DNA of 64,000 nt from Maribacter orientalis (GCF_900109345.1 NZ_FNZN01000008.1:99481-163480); one strand, 5' to 3'. Shown: positions 26,697-35,980, counted from the first letter of the stretch. Notes: a model not told the origin generated them from the sequence alone. Numbers and translations: made by a program.

Positions 26697-28070
26697 TTAA
26701 ATTTCACGGTTTGGATCCCAAGCCTCTAAATAATCTGCTATCGCCTTTGCAAACATACTACCTAGCGCACCATTGACAACTCTATGGTCATAACTATGCG
26801 ATAAATACATTTTACTACGAATACCTATAAAGTCGCCTTCTGGAGTTTCAATAACCGAAGGCATTTTTCGAATAGCCCCTAATGCCAAAATACCTACCTG
26901 TGGTTGATTAATAATTGGAGTACCGAACACACTACCAAATGTACCTACGTTGGTAACCGTATACGTACCACCTTGTACTTCATCTGGCTTTAAAGCATTA
27001 TTTCTAGAACGGTTGGCCAAGTCATTTATAATTTTCGCCATGCCTACCAAATTTAACTGGTCTGCATTCTTAATTACCGGAACAATAAGATTACCGTCTG
27101 GTAATGCAGCCGCCATACCTATATTAATATTTTTCTTTTTAATAACGGTATCTCCATCAACTGAGATATTCATCATCGGATATTTCTTCAAAGCCTTAGC
27201 AACGGCCTCCATGAAAATTGGAGTGAAAGTTAATTTTTCACCTTCTCTTTTAAAGAAAGCATCTTTCATCTTATTACGCCAATTTACAATGTTTGTTACA
27301 TCAACTTCAATAAAACTTTGAACATGTGCAGATGTTGAAACACTATCCGTCATGTGCTTGGCGATCAACTTACCCATCCTAGTCATAGAAATCACCTCAT
27401 CGCCTCTAGAAACCTGAACTTTTGGCTTATCAATCACTGGCTCATTAATTTTAACAGACGAAGGCGCAGAAGTTCTATCAGCTACAGTTGCAGCTGGTTT
27501 CACCTGCTCAGCAGTTGGTGCTTTTACATCATCAGAACTTGCTCCATTTTTTACATAGTTCAAAATATCATCTTTTGTAACCCTACCATCTTTACCAGTA
27601 CCTGGTATAGTTTCGAGCGCTTCAAACGAAATACCTTCTTGCTTAGCAATATTCTTAACTAGAGGTGAATAAAATCGGTCTGAATCTCCTATGACCAAAT
27701 CTGTGGAAGAAGTATCAGCTTTAGCTTTTATAACAGCCTGTTCAGCTTCAGAAACCATTTCTTCTTGCACAGCTACTTCAACATCTTTTCCATCAGTTAT
27801 TTCTGCAGCTTCACTCTCTTCAACATCTCCATCTATCTCAATAATCGCCACGGTCTGACCAACTTTAACTATATCATCAACATTAAAGCATTTCTCTATC
27901 AAAACACCATCTACCTCACTTGGCACCTCACTATCAACTTTATCTGTAGCAATTTCAAAAATGGCTTCATCCATCTCAATAGTATCCCCTACCTCTTTCA
28001 ACCATGACGTCAATGTTGCTTCTGCAACACTCTCTCCCATACGTGGTAGTTTCAATTCAAATTTTGACAT
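26697..28070 (-). CDS. 2-oxoacid dehydrogenase complex E2 (dihydrolipoyl acyltransferase)
   Basis: 457 residues. Lipoyl domain (1-80) with lipoylated Lys44 in EIATDKVDSEV; a Glu/Ala linker; peripheral subunit-binding domain around 135-170 (FYSPLVKNIAKQEGIS...GRVTKDDIL); catalytic acyltransferase domain (225-457) with active-site HSYDHRVVNG and DFIGIRSKMYLSLSH-like context. The substrate (pyruvate, 2-oxoglutarate or branched chain 2-oxoacids) is not decidable from one subunit; E1 and E3 are not adjacent. The gene stands alone, followed upstream by recR in the same direction. Confidence 0.93.
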   Translation of the reverse strand: MSKFELKLPRMGESVAEATLTSWLKEVGDTIEMDEAIFEIATDKVDSEVPSEVDGVLIEKCFNVDDIVKVGQTVAIIEIDGDVEESEAAEITDGKDVEVAVQEEMVSEAEQAVIKAKADTSSTDLVIGDSDRFYSPLVKNIAKQEGISFEALETIPGTGKDGRVTKDDILNYVKNGASSDDVKAPTAEQVKPAATVADRTSAPSSVKINEPVIDKPKVQVSRGDEVISMTRMGKLIAKHMTDSVSTSAHVQSFIEVDVTNIVNWRNKMKDAFFKREGEKLTFTPIFMEAVAKALKKYPMMNISVDGDTVIKKKNINIGMAAALPDGNLIVPVIKNADQLNLVGMAKIINDLANRSRNNALKPDEVQGGTYTVTNVGTFGSVFGTPIINQPQVGILALGAIRKMPSVIETPEGDFIGIRSKMYLSHSYDHRVVNGALGSMFAKAIADYLEAWDPNREI

Positions 28071-28107
28071 ATCGATAATTTATAGCTTGTTTTGTATATA
28101 TTTTTTG

Positions 28108-28115
28108 CAAAAATA
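28108..28115 (-). promoter_or_regulatory. Bacteroidota -7 box (TATTTTTG) for the E2 gene
   Basis: Exact TAnnTTTG match 37 bp ahead of the E2 ATG on the minus strand. Confidence 0.42.
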
Positions 28116-28161
28116 ATAAAATTTATACCTTTTAATTGATATTATAGTGAAATTACAAGAA

Positions 28162-28782
28162 CTAATCTTGTCTTAACGAACCTTCAAACGGAACTCTATT
28201 CACTATACTTCTACCTAAGGTTACCTCATCAGCATATTCCAATTCATCACCTACTGCAATACCTCGTGCAATGGTAGACGTCTTTACCTCTAAACCTTCA
28301 ATTTGTCTGAAAATATAAAAGTTTGTCGTATCGCCTTCCATTGTAGAACTCAACGCAAAAATCAATTCCTTTATTACGCCTTTTTCTACTTTTTCAATGA
28401 GCGATTTAATTTTTAAATTTTGTGGTCCAATACCTTCCATAGGAGAGATTTTTCCCCCAAGAACATGATACTTTCCCCTAAATTGACCTGTGTTTTCTAT
28501 TGCCATTACATCTCTAATGTCTTCAACGACACAAACCAAAGTATCATCTCTTTTAGGATTTGCGCAAATCTCACACATATGGGTATCTGAAATATTATGA
28601 CAATTCTGACAAAACTGAATTTTACTTCTCAAACTGACCAATGATGATGAAAGATTTTCTGTACGCTGTTCTGGTTGCTTTAGCAAGTGTAATACCAATC
28701 GTAATGCAGTTCGCTTACCAATACCTGGCAATTGCGACACTTCATATACTGCATTTTCTAATAATTTAGATGAAAAATCCAT
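28162..28782 (-). CDS. recR: Recombination mediator RecR
   Basis: 206 residues, normal length. Helix-hairpin-helix [17 protein letters not shown] near the N-terminus, the four-Cys zinc motif [16 protein letters not shown] (about residues 57-72), and a Toprim domain beginning [17 protein letters not shown], with the C-terminal [24 protein letters not shown] walker-like section. RecR loads RecA with RecO at gapped DNA. The 176-bp space in front of it contains the hairpin at 28889-28910. Confidence 0.97.
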   Translation of the reverse strand: MDFSSKLLENAVYEVSQLPGIGKRTALRLVLHLLKQPEQRTENLSSSLVSLRSKIQFCQNCHNISDTHMCEICANPKRDDTLVCVVEDIRDVMAIENTGQFRGKYHVLGGKISPMEGIGPQNLKIKSLIEKVEKGVIKELIFALSSTMEGDTTNFYIFRQIEGLEVKTSTIARGIAVGDELEYADEVTLGRSIVNRVPFEGSLRQD

Positions 28783-28888
28783 AGGCTTTAATGGGTATAA
28801 ATTTACGATTAAAGTTGAAAAATATACCGTACAGCGTGCACAAAATTCTTATTGAATTATAGTCATATTTTATGATACACTTGTAAAT

Positions 28889-28910
28889 TAGGCTATACTT
28901 AAATAGCCTA
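28889..28910 (-). terminator. Hairpin after the M20-type peptidase gene
   Basis: Perfect 8-bp inverted repeat TAGGCTAT/ATAGCCTA with a 6-base loop, 49 bp past the peptidase stop. There is no good T-tract, so termination is uncertain; it may only protect the 3' end. Confidence 0.35.
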
Positions 28911-28958
28911 GTAACCGTTAGTGATTTCTTTAGTATTCTCTTAACTATGTTTTTAGTT

Positions 28959-30263
28959 CTAATAACCAGCTTCAGACACTGTTAGAAGTAAAGCAAGTTT
29001 AATGGCCTCTGCACCATTCTTGTTCAACCACCATTCATTTAATGAATGTGCACCACCACCAATACCACCTCTGCCTATAGTTATTGCCGGAATTCCCAAA
29101 GAAATAGGAATATTGCTATTGGTAGACCCTCTAGTAAGACTTGGCGTAGCTCCAAATAAGGTTGTAGCACTAATAGCTCTTTGTACCAAAGGTGTGTCTA
29201 TGGATAATTCTCCTGAAGGCCTATCTCCAATCTTAATTAATTCTAAAGAAATCTTGTCATCAATGCCAGAGTTATTGTATTCTTCTAAAGCTGTTTGCAT
29301 TGATGCCTTAAAAAGGCTGTCAATCTCTACCAACCTATCTTTATCGACTGAACGCATATCTACTTCCATCCAAGATTCGAAAGGTATAGAGTTTACAGAA
29401 GTTCCTCCACCCATTCTTCCAATATTGAAGCTTGTTTTAGGTCCTTCGTCTGTATATTTTTTAGCATTGACAGAAAACTCCTTTATAGCATAACCTAAAG
29501 CATGATGTGGATTCGCTAATCCAAATGCTCCCCAAGAATGCCCTCCTTTTCCTGTAAATAAAGCCTTATACCTAACTGACCCCAAACCAGCGTTATTCAC
29601 TCTCCCTATTGATCCACCATCAATGGATATCCATGAATCTATTTTAGGTGCACCATTTCTAAAAAGATGCTTAACCCCTCTTAAATCTCCTAATCCCTCT
29701 TCACCTACTGTTGCAACAAACCAAATATCTGCTTTCGTCTTTATATTAGAATTTTTCATTGCTTTAAAAATAGTCAGTAGCATCGCCAATCCCCTAGTAT
29801 CATCTCCTATTCCTGGTGCGAATAATGTATCACCTCTTTGTTGCACATTTACACTTGTACCTTCTGGAAAAACGGTATCTAAATGAGCATCTAATGCTAT
29901 TACTTTTCCACCTTCTGTTCCTTTTTTCAATGCGACAACATTACCAACTTCGTCTATTGAGACATTGTCTACACCTGCATCAACAAACATTTTCTCTAAG
30001 GCCTTAGCTCTTTCCCCTTCTAAAAAAGGTGGAGCTGCAATTTCAGTTAATTCAATTAAGTTTTTATTCGTTTCTTCTTCGATAGCATCTATATACTCAA
30101 AAGCACTTTTTATACTTTTATCTTTCAATAATTTTGCAAGTTCCTTGTCTATTTTCTTATTTGTTTTTAAAGCATCTTGACCATACACATTATTGGTGAT
30201 ACTAAAAATGAAAACCAATACCATTACAATTATCTTATCAGAAAAATTATTCAATCGCCTCAT
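28959..30263 (-). CDS. Secreted M20/M28-type zinc metallopeptidase
   Basis: 434 residues with a signal peptide (IIVMVLVFIFSITNNVYGQ). Zinc-peptidase motifs: LDAHLDTVFP (first His and Asp), GDDTRGLAMLL (bridging Asp), TVGEEGLGDLRGV (catalytic Glu-Glu), and a dimerisation (M20) domain in the middle. A final SLNEWWLN-type region supplies the last His (GAHSLNE). This is the M20 aminoacyl-tripeptidase/PepT-like arrangement used to trim peptides outside the cytoplasm. It stands alone and has no coupled neighbour. Confidence 0.9.
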   Translation of the reverse strand: MRRLNNFSDKIIVMVLVFIFSITNNVYGQDALKTNKKIDKELAKLLKDKSIKSAFEYIDAIEEETNKNLIELTEIAAPPFLEGERAKALEKMFVDAGVDNVSIDEVGNVVALKKGTEGGKVIALDAHLDTVFPEGTSVNVQQRGDTLFAPGIGDDTRGLAMLLTIFKAMKNSNIKTKADIWFVATVGEEGLGDLRGVKHLFRNGAPKIDSWISIDGGSIGRVNNAGLGSVRYKALFTGKGGHSWGAFGLANPHHALGYAIKEFSVNAKKYTDEGPKTSFNIGRMGGGTSVNSIPFESWMEVDMRSVDKDRLVEIDSLFKASMQTALEEYNNSGIDDKISLELIKIGDRPSGELSIDTPLVQRAISATTLFGATPSLTRGSTNSNIPISLGIPAITIGRGGIGGGAHSLNEWWLNKNGAEAIKLALLLTVSEAGY

Positions 30264-30437
30264 TATTTATGCTTTTAGAATTTGTACGATGAAAAGGTAT
30301 CAAAAAATATTTCTACTAAAAAAATTCGAATACTTTATTAGCTATTAATTCGAGAATTGTCAATTTAAGCCCAACCTTTTCATCTTATCTTAATACCTCC
30401 TTTAACTTTTTGTAATTTGCCCTCAAAATAATAAATA

Positions 30438-31925
30438 ATGAACGCCTCCCATATACTACTTTTGATTTCTGGCTATTTCGTTTTGCTTTTGATTATTTCA
30501 TATTTCACTGGCAAAAACGATTCCAATGAAGATTTTTTTAAAGCCGGAAAACAATCGCCTTGGTATTTAGTTGCCTTTGGTATGGTTGGAGCATCATTAT
30601 CTGGTGTCACTTTCATTTCGGTTCCTGGCTGGGTAGATGCTTCTCAATTTAGCTACATGCAAGTAGTGTTTGGTTACTTTCTAGGATATATGGTTACTGC
30701 ATTCGTACTACTACCTATTTATTATAAACAAAATGTTACTTCTATTTATGAATATCTTGATGATAGATTTGGTTTTGTCAGCTATAAAGTTGGCGCCATA
30801 TCATTTTTCATATCTAGGGTTTTAGGTGCTGCATTTCGATTATTCTTAGTAGCTATCGTACTGCAACAATTTGTTTTTGATGCTTGGAATGTTCCTTTCG
30901 AAATAACCGTCATTCTTTCTATATTACTTATTTGGGTCTATACATTTAGAGGTGGAATAAAAACTATCGTTTGGACAGATACTTTACAAACATTATTCAT
31001 GCTTGTATCTGTCGGACTTTCTATTTATTTTATTTTGGATAAAATGGATTGGACCTTCATTGAGTTCTTAAATTCGCCAGAATTGGGGCAATACAGTAAA
31101 ACTATTTTTACAGATGATTTTTCGTCAAAAAACCATTTGGTCAAATCATTTTTAGGCGGAATGTTTATTACTATTTGCATGACTGGCCTAGACCAAGATA
31201 TGATGCAAAAAAACCTAACATGTAAAAATTTAGGGGAAGCTCAAAAAAACATGGTCAGCTTTAGTATTGTGCTCGTCGTAGTTACGTTTATTTTTATGTT
31301 GCTAGGTGCGCTTTTATTCATTTATGCCGACACACACAATATAGCAATACCACTCATGGATGGCTCACCAAAATCTGATTTACTTTTCCCCGAAATTGCC
31401 TTAAATAGTGGTTTAGGTATTACCGTTGCCGTAACTTTCATGCTAGGTTTAATAGCAGCGGCTTACAGCAGTGCGGATAGTGCACTAACATCGCTAACCA
31501 CTTCATTTTGTGTAGATTTTCTCAACACTGAAAAAAAACCAAAAAAGGAAGCAAAGAAAATAAGGAGAATGACACATATTGGCATGAGTGTATTACTGAT
31601 TATGGTAGTCATCTCATTCAAATATATTTTAGATAGAAATGTTATTGATGGTTTACTTACCGTAGCTTCTTACACTTACGGGCCGCTACTAGGTTTATTC
31701 TCTTTTGGTATTTTTACAAAGCATCAGGTAAAAGATAAATATGTCTGGATAGTTGCCCTAATCTGTGTTTCAATAATTCTTGTTTTAGCTAAACTACCAA
31801 ATGAATATTTAGGTGGATATATATTTGGATATGAGCTACTACCTTTAAACGGTCTACTTACTTTCGTAGGACTTTGGCTTATTCGAAGTCGGCCAGCAGT
31901 GCCTAGTCTTAACGATATTGCTTAG
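30438..31925 (+). CDS. Sodium:solute symporter (SSS family)
   Basis: 495 residues, about 13 transmembrane helices beginning at residue 5. SSS hallmarks include [30 protein letters not shown] after the first helix, [13 protein letters not shown] and [21 protein letters not shown], the latter being the sodium-site helix. Substrate is unknown; it is not of the glucose SglT length. Alone in its orientation; convergent with the CoA-binding protein with 6 bp between stops. Confidence 0.92.
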   Translation: MNASHILLLISGYFVLLLIISYFTGKNDSNEDFFKAGKQSPWYLVAFGMVGASLSGVTFISVPGWVDASQFSYMQVVFGYFLGYMVTAFVLLPIYYKQNVTSIYEYLDDRFGFVSYKVGAISFFISRVLGAAFRLFLVAIVLQQFVFDAWNVPFEITVILSILLIWVYTFRGGIKTIVWTDTLQTLFMLVSVGLSIYFILDKMDWTFIEFLNSPELGQYSKTIFTDDFSSKNHLVKSFLGGMFITICMTGLDQDMMQKNLTCKNLGEAQKNMVSFSIVLVVVTFIFMLLGALLFIYADTHNIAIPLMDGSPKSDLLFPEIALNSGLGITVAVTFMLGLIAAAYSSADSALTSLTTSFCVDFLNTEKKPKKEAKKIRRMTHIGMSVLLIMVVISFKYILDRNVIDGLLTVASYTYGPLLGLFSFGIFTKHQVKDKYVWIVALICVSIILVLAKLPNEYLGGYIFGYELLPLNGLLTFVGLWLIRSRPAVPSLNDIA

Positions 31926-31931
31926 GATTTT

Positions 31932-32294
31932 TTAATATCGACCGGTAGACAAAAGTACTAAGGTACAGGCCACATCGACTTCTATACCGTTCTTTTCAAG
32001 TAAACTATAAAATGTGGGATTTTCAGTACCCGGATTAAATATTACCCTACTTGGGGCTAAAGAAATTAGCTTATTAAAATATTCTTCTTGTCTTTTTGGG
32101 TTTAGATATAGGGTAATTGTATGAATATCATTAATTTTGTCAAAATTATTACTGATGTTGACTCCAGAAACCTCACCTTCCCTCAATCCGTAGGCTTGGG
32201 TTTCTATTCCAGAATCTACCAGTCTTCTTATTGCTAAGTTGCTATATCGAGCTGGGTTCAAGGAAGCTCCAAAAACAAGGGTCTTTTTCATCAT
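31932..32294 (-). CDS. CoA-binding (Rossmann) domain protein
   Basis: 120 residues with the single CoA-binding Rossmann domain: TLVFGASLNPARYSNLAIRRLVDSG (nucleotide-binding loop), GVNISNN, IHTITLYLNP and RVIFNPGTENPTF. The same fold occurs in succinyl-CoA synthetase alpha, but no catalytic domain is attached. Role not known. ATGATG start; I kept the first ATG at 32294. Confidence 0.88.
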   Translation of the reverse strand: MMKKTLVFGASLNPARYSNLAIRRLVDSGIETQAYGLREGEVSGVNISNNFDKINDIHTITLYLNPKRQEEYFNKLISLAPSRVIFNPGTENPTFYSLLEKNGIEVDVACTLVLLSTGRY

Positions 32295-32399
32295 ATTAGA
32301 ATGTTAAAATAGTACATATATGTAACTAATTGCGCAATATTTCGTCTATTAGTATAGTTAGATATTCTCTGAGTATTAGAATTTATTGTTGGTAACGCT

Positions 32400-32490
32400 A
32401 TATGTTTATAGTTAATGGTTAGTGTTTAGTATAGCCTATCAGCATTATGAAGCCCGGCTTCCGATTTATTTTGGAATGTCCGGGTTTTTA
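32400..32490 (+). ncRNA. Orphan small transcription unit E (intrinsic terminator, plus strand)
   Basis: A T/G-rich stretch with TTAATGGTTAGTG is followed by a hairpin in which CCCGG pairs with CCGGG (32453-32457 with 32480-32484), an inner TTCC/GGAA stem and a T-run. No plus-strand gene lies upstream: the CoA-binding gene reads the other way. The hairpin therefore ends a short plus-strand transcript or is an element in the CoA-binding promoter region. With unit D it occupies most of a 381-bp gap. Confidence 0.32.
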
Positions 32491-32584
32491 TCTTTCAAGA
32501 CTCTCAAAAAAGCAAAATTTCTACACTATCTAAAATAAGTTACCCTCCAGCAGTAACAATAGATAAAAATATTCGTCTACTATA

Positions 32585-32677
32585 TTGTATAGGTCTATTT
32601 AATAAAGAAGAATGGTTGGTTTTTTCTTGTTAAGTAAACTATATAGAACCCATGGCAAAACCATGGGTTCTTTATTT
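32585..32677 (+). ncRNA. Orphan small transcription unit D (GGTTGGTT linker plus intrinsic terminator)
   Basis: On the plus strand a linker with AATGGTTGGTT leads into a perfect 11-bp stem AGAACCCATGG/CCATGGGTTCT (32645-32671) with loop CAAAA and a T-rich tail. The hairpin abuts the fabH stop, which reads the other way; on the fabH strand there is no T-tract, so the hairpin is oriented for a plus-strand transcript. TATATTG at 32581 is a possible weak -7 box. The linker matches that of unit A. Confidence 0.36.
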
Positions 32678-33686
32678 ACCATCGTATGATCACACTACCC
32701 CATGTAAAGCCACTACCAAATGCGGCCAAAACTACAAGATCACCATCTTTAACTTTTCCTTCTTCCCATGCTTCTGTAAGCGCAATTGGAATAGATGCAG
32801 CCGTTGTATTACCGTATTTCATGATATTGTTGAATACCTGATCATCGGTAAGTTTAAATTTCTTTTGAATAAACTGCGATATTCTAAGATTTGCTTGATG
32901 GGGCACCAATAAATTTATATCAGTAGATTTCAGTTTGTTCTTTTCTAAACCTTCTATAATGACCTCGCTAAAACGCACAACTGCATTTTTAAACACAAAT
33001 TGACCATTCATATAAGGAAAATAAGATTCATCATTTGGGTCATTATCCGCAATAATATCAGTAACCCATCTTTTGCCCATTCCTGGCGCAATCAATGAAA
33101 GTTCTTCAGCATGTTGACCTTCAGAATGCAAATGGGTAGAAAGAATTCCTTTAGAGTTATCTTCTTCTCTACTTAAAATAGCCGCCCCAGCGCCGTCACC
33201 AAAAATAACGGATACCCCTCTACCTCTTGTAGTCATGTCCAATCCGTGAGAATGGAGTTCAGAACCAATAACCAATACATTTTTATACATACCGGTTTTA
33301 ATATATTGGTCGGCAATAGAAATTGCATAAACAAAACCTGAACATTGATTGCGAACATCTAAGGCACCAACAGTTTTAATACCTAAATCTCTTTGAACTA
33401 AAACACCTGGACCAGGAAAATAATAATCAGGACTTAATGTAGCGAAAACAATAAAATCAATATCATCTTTATCAATACCAGCTCTCTCAATAGCAATCTT
33501 TGCGGCTTTTACACCCATAGTTGTTGTGGTATCACCATCACCTGGCACCACATGCCTTCTCTCCTTAATACCTGTACGTTCTTGAATCCAGGCATCATTG
33601 GTATCCATTTTTCTTGACAAATCATCATTTGTCACTACGTTATCAGGAACATAATGACCTAAGCCAATTATTTTTGAATTATACAT
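32676..33686 (-). CDS. fabH: 3-oxoacyl-ACP synthase III (ketoacyl-ACP synthase)
   Basis: 336 residues. Thiolase-fold condensing enzyme with catalytic Cys115 in RNQCSGFVYA, His in VPHQANLRI and Asn in KYGNTTAASIP. It condenses acyl-CoA with malonyl-ACP to begin fatty acid synthesis, and in Bacteroidota can use branched starter units. The extended MYNSKIIGLGHYVPDNVV start is typical. Bacteroidota often carry several such proteins, so a role in a secondary pathway is possible. A hairpin (33701-33716) sits in its 5' region. Confidence 0.93.
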   Translation of the reverse strand: MYNSKIIGLGHYVPDNVVTNDDLSRKMDTNDAWIQERTGIKERRHVVPGDGDTTTTMGVKAAKIAIERAGIDKDDIDFIVFATLSPDYYFPGPGVLVQRDLGIKTVGALDVRNQCSGFVYAISIADQYIKTGMYKNVLVIGSELHSHGLDMTTRGRGVSVIFGDGAGAAILSREEDNSKGILSTHLHSEGQHAEELSLIAPGMGKRWVTDIIADNDPNDESYFPYMNGQFVFKNAVVRFSEVIIEGLEKNKLKSTDINLLVPHQANLRISQFIQKKFKLTDDQVFNNIMKYGNTTAASIPIALTEAWEEGKVKDGDLVVLAAFGSGFTWGSVIIRW

Positions 33687-33700
33687 AGTAATATTTTTAA

Positions 33701-33716
33701 CCTGAAGGATTTCAGG
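33701..33716 (-). promoter_or_regulatory. Inverted repeat in the fabH 5' region
   Basis: CCTGAA and TTCAGG form a 6-bp inverted repeat around a 4-base loop, 14 bp before the fabH ATG. It may be an operator or an RNA hairpin over the start region; there is no T-tract for a terminator. Confidence 0.35.
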
Positions 33717-33803
33717 CAGAATTAGTGTTGCAATATAAACAAGAATTAATAATCAAGCTTAATAATGTAACAAACACCAGTAATAAGAATGTTGCTATAA
33801 ATC

Positions 33804-35114
33804 TCAATCTAAGTATTTCTTAAAATTGTTCACCTTAATATTGGCTTTTAAATCGTGAAGTAAATTATATAACCCAAAAAAAGTACGGTTCATATAAAGA
33901 AAATGCTTTGATCCTCTATTTCCATTCATCTTTCTAATTTGCTTGTCAGAAGCAAATTGCTCTCCTAAATCTGCTATTTTACCCCAAAAAACCTCATCGC
34001 CGAAATCAAATTCCTCATTATGAAACGGAGATGTAAACAAACTCAGCAACTGATAAAAGAGTGCTTTAAAAAATTCTATTTCAACTGGTTTATCGGTTAC
34101 CGTCAAAATTTCTAATTCATACAATTTATCTGTAAAAATCTTATCATTAGAAATATTCTCAGGATTTGCTAATTCGAAATAAGGTATATAAAACGAATCA
34201 GGAACCTCTTTGATGCAACCAAAATCAATGGCGATTAATTCATTCTCATCATTCACCAAAAAATTACCAGGATGTGGATCAGCATGCACTTTTCGTAAAC
34301 CATGAATCTGAAACATATAAAAATCCCACAAAGCTTGTCCCAACTTATCCCCTGTTTCTTGTGAAAAATTTGTTTTCGTGAATTCACTTAGATGCTTGCC
34401 CGTCATCCAGTCCATTGTAATAATTCGTTCACTAGATAAATCAGTGTAGTATTGAGGAAATTTTATATTCGGTATACCTTTACAAGCCTTTGTTATTTCT
34501 ATACTTTGAGCAACTTCTAGCAAATAATCCGTCTCCTCTATTAGTTTATTCTCTACTTCTTTAAAATATTTACCAGAGTCTTTACCTTGTAAATTAAACA
34601 TTCGAATAGCTATAGGTTTTACTATAGCCAAATCACTACTAATACTCTGTGCAACACCAGGATATTGAATTTTAACCGCTAATGTTTTACCATCTTTGGT
34701 TGCCTTATGTACTTGACCTATACTTGCCGCATTTATAGAATCTTTTTCGAAAGTATCAAAAACTTCTTCTGGATATTTATCTAAGTATTTTTTGAATGTT
34801 TTACGCACTAAAGGGGCAGATAATGGTGGAACAGAAAACTGCGATAGAGAAAATTTTTCCACATAAGCATTAGGCAACAAATTCTTTTCCATACTCAACA
34901 TCTGAGCTACTTTTAAAGCACTGCCCTTGAGAGATTTTAATCCGTCATAAATGTCTGTGGCATTATCCTCGTTCAGTTCGTCTTTCGTTGTATCAGGATT
35001 TATAATTTTCTTGCCTAAATATTTTGCATAATTACCACCAATTTTGGCCCCTGTACTAACTAGCTTACTAGCTCGTTCAATCTTTCCGGTAGGTATTCTA
35101 TCAAGTGTTTTCAA
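33804..35114 (-). CDS. AarF/ABC1/UbiB family atypical kinase
   Basis: 436 residues. UbiB-family signatures include KGSALKVAQMLSME (KxGQ-like, where Gln is retained as AQ), NAASIGQVHKAT (Ala-rich loop), LAVKIQYPGV with the key Lys, and the HADPHPGNFLVND and AIDFGCIKEV motifs. It is an ATPase associated with ubiquinone or isoprenoid-lipid metabolism; the target here is unknown. The start is TTG at 35114, which gives the usual family N-terminus MKTLDRIPTGKIERASKLVSTGAKIGG; a stop codon precedes it in frame and no ATG is available. 17 bp after the TetR stop. Confidence 0.9.
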   Translation of the reverse strand: MKTLDRIPTGKIERASKLVSTGAKIGGNYAKYLGKKIINPDTTKDELNEDNATDIYDGLKSLKGSALKVAQMLSMEKNLLPNAYVEKFSLSQFSVPPLSAPLVRKTFKKYLDKYPEEVFDTFEKDSINAASIGQVHKATKDGKTLAVKIQYPGVAQSISSDLAIVKPIAIRMFNLQGKDSGKYFKEVENKLIEETDYLLEVAQSIEITKACKGIPNIKFPQYYTDLSSERIITMDWMTGKHLSEFTKTNFSQETGDKLGQALWDFYMFQIHGLRKVHADPHPGNFLVNDENELIAIDFGCIKEVPDSFYIPYFELANPENISNDKIFTDKLYELEILTVTDKPVEIEFFKALFYQLLSLFTSPFHNEEFDFGDEVFWGKIADLGEQFASDKQIRKMNGNRGSKHFLYMNRTFFGLYNLLHDLKANIKVNNFKKYLD

Positions 35115-35131
35115 ATTGTAGGTTCGTTAGA

Positions 35132-35785
35132 TTAGGCAAAATTTTCTTTGTAAAGAAATTTACCGAAATCGAGAATGTTCTCTAAGGGAGTATTATCGAA
35201 TACATCAAATATAGTGTTGACAGATTTTTCTATTGCGACATCTGTCTTTTCAAAACCTGCCGAATCATCTGACTTCCAAAAATTCAATAAAAACATAAAT
35301 TGTAACCAAGCACCTTCTGAGAATAACTGAGGATTATGCTTGGTGATTTTTGTATTTTTATTCTCATTACCAGCTACTATTAAACCTTTTGCGAACTCTT
35401 TTACATTTCTTCGCATGCCTTTAAGTTGCTCCATATTCTTAAGCGTATTAATAGACTGTTCCATTGCGAATAAAACATAACTTCTATTAAGGGTTAAAAC
35501 CTCAAAAAAAGTATAGAAAAATGTGAGCATCTTATCTCTATTAGAAAAATCTTGATACTCTTTATTCTTCATCATAACACTAGATGCATTATCAAAAAAG
35601 GTAGTCCATATTCCCTTTTGCAATGTACTTATTGAGCCAAAATGTAAATAAAAATCAGATTCTTGTATACTGTTTACCTTACAAAACTTATAAACTGTCT
35701 TTGGCACTTCTTCATGCTCTAAAACATAGTCCATAAACATTGTAACAATAGATTCTCTCGATATTTTTTTTGCTTTTGTAGACAT
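35132..35785 (-). CDS. TetR-like regulatory protein
   Basis: 217 residues from ATG 35785 (the longer frame needs TTG). N-terminal HTH-type segment: MSTKAKKISRESIVTMFMDYVLEHEEVPKTVYKFCKVNSIQESDFYLHFGSISTLQKGIWTTFF, with the DFYLHFG turn that replaces the usual TxYxHF motif of TetR proteins. The C-terminal half is an all-helical ligand-binding-type domain. It is likely to regulate itself and the AarF kinase immediately downstream (17 bp). The ligand is not readable. Confidence 0.85.
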   Translation of the reverse strand: MSTKAKKISRESIVTMFMDYVLEHEEVPKTVYKFCKVNSIQESDFYLHFGSISTLQKGIWTTFFDNASSVMMKNKEYQDFSNRDKMLTFFYTFFEVLTLNRSYVLFAMEQSINTLKNMEQLKGMRRNVKEFAKGLIVAGNENKNTKITKHNPQLFSEGAWLQFMFLLNFWKSDDSAGFEKTDVAIEKSVNTIFDVFDNTPLENILDFGKFLYKENFA

Positions 35786-35857
35786 ATTCAATAGTTTTTA
35801 TAAAAGGTACAATGCAATTTTCATAGTTAGAAGTTTTTATGAAACATTAGCTTTTGT

Positions 35858-35966
35858 TTAGCAAAAACGTGCTATTAAAAAATAGCACGTTTCAAACAAC
35901 CTAACCAATAAATAATCAACATGTGATTATGTGTAAAATTCTTTTTCATAGCACTTTTTCATAATC
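35858..35966 (-). ncRNA. Orphan small transcription unit C (promoter, short ORF, intrinsic terminator)
   Basis: On the minus strand, -7 box TATATTTG (35973-35980) is followed by ATGAAAAAG (35962), AAAGTGCTATGAAAAAGAA (second ATG at 35949), a T/G-rich linker with TATTGGTTAGGTTG and a perfect 12-bp stem AAACGTGCTATT/AATAGCACGTTT (35865-35892) with loop AAAA and a T-run. The AAAGnGCTATGAAAAAGAA box also opens unit B. It lies 74 bp before the TetR gene in the same direction, so it could be an sRNA or an attenuating leader for tetR-aarF. The 369-bp gap to htpG contains only this unit and the htpG promoter. Confidence 0.48.
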
Positions 35967-35972
35967 ACAATA

Positions 35973-35980
35973 CAAATATA
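35973..35980 (-). promoter_or_regulatory. Bacteroidota -7 box (TATATTTG) for unit C
   Basis: Exact TAnnTTTG match. An ATTG lies 22 bp upstream as a candidate -33 element. Transcription would start near 35966, giving an RNA of about 105 bases ending at the hairpin. Confidence 0.5.

Noticed and set aside
29002..29493. 163-codon open frame opposite the M20-type peptidase
   Set aside because: Antisense to a complete conserved gene; composition is that of a shadow and no family features appear.
32612..32689. 25-codon ORF running through the unit D hairpin (MVGFFLLSKLYR start)
   Set aside because: It reads through the stem and into the antisense of fabH; no sign of coding constraint. The hairpin explains the region better.
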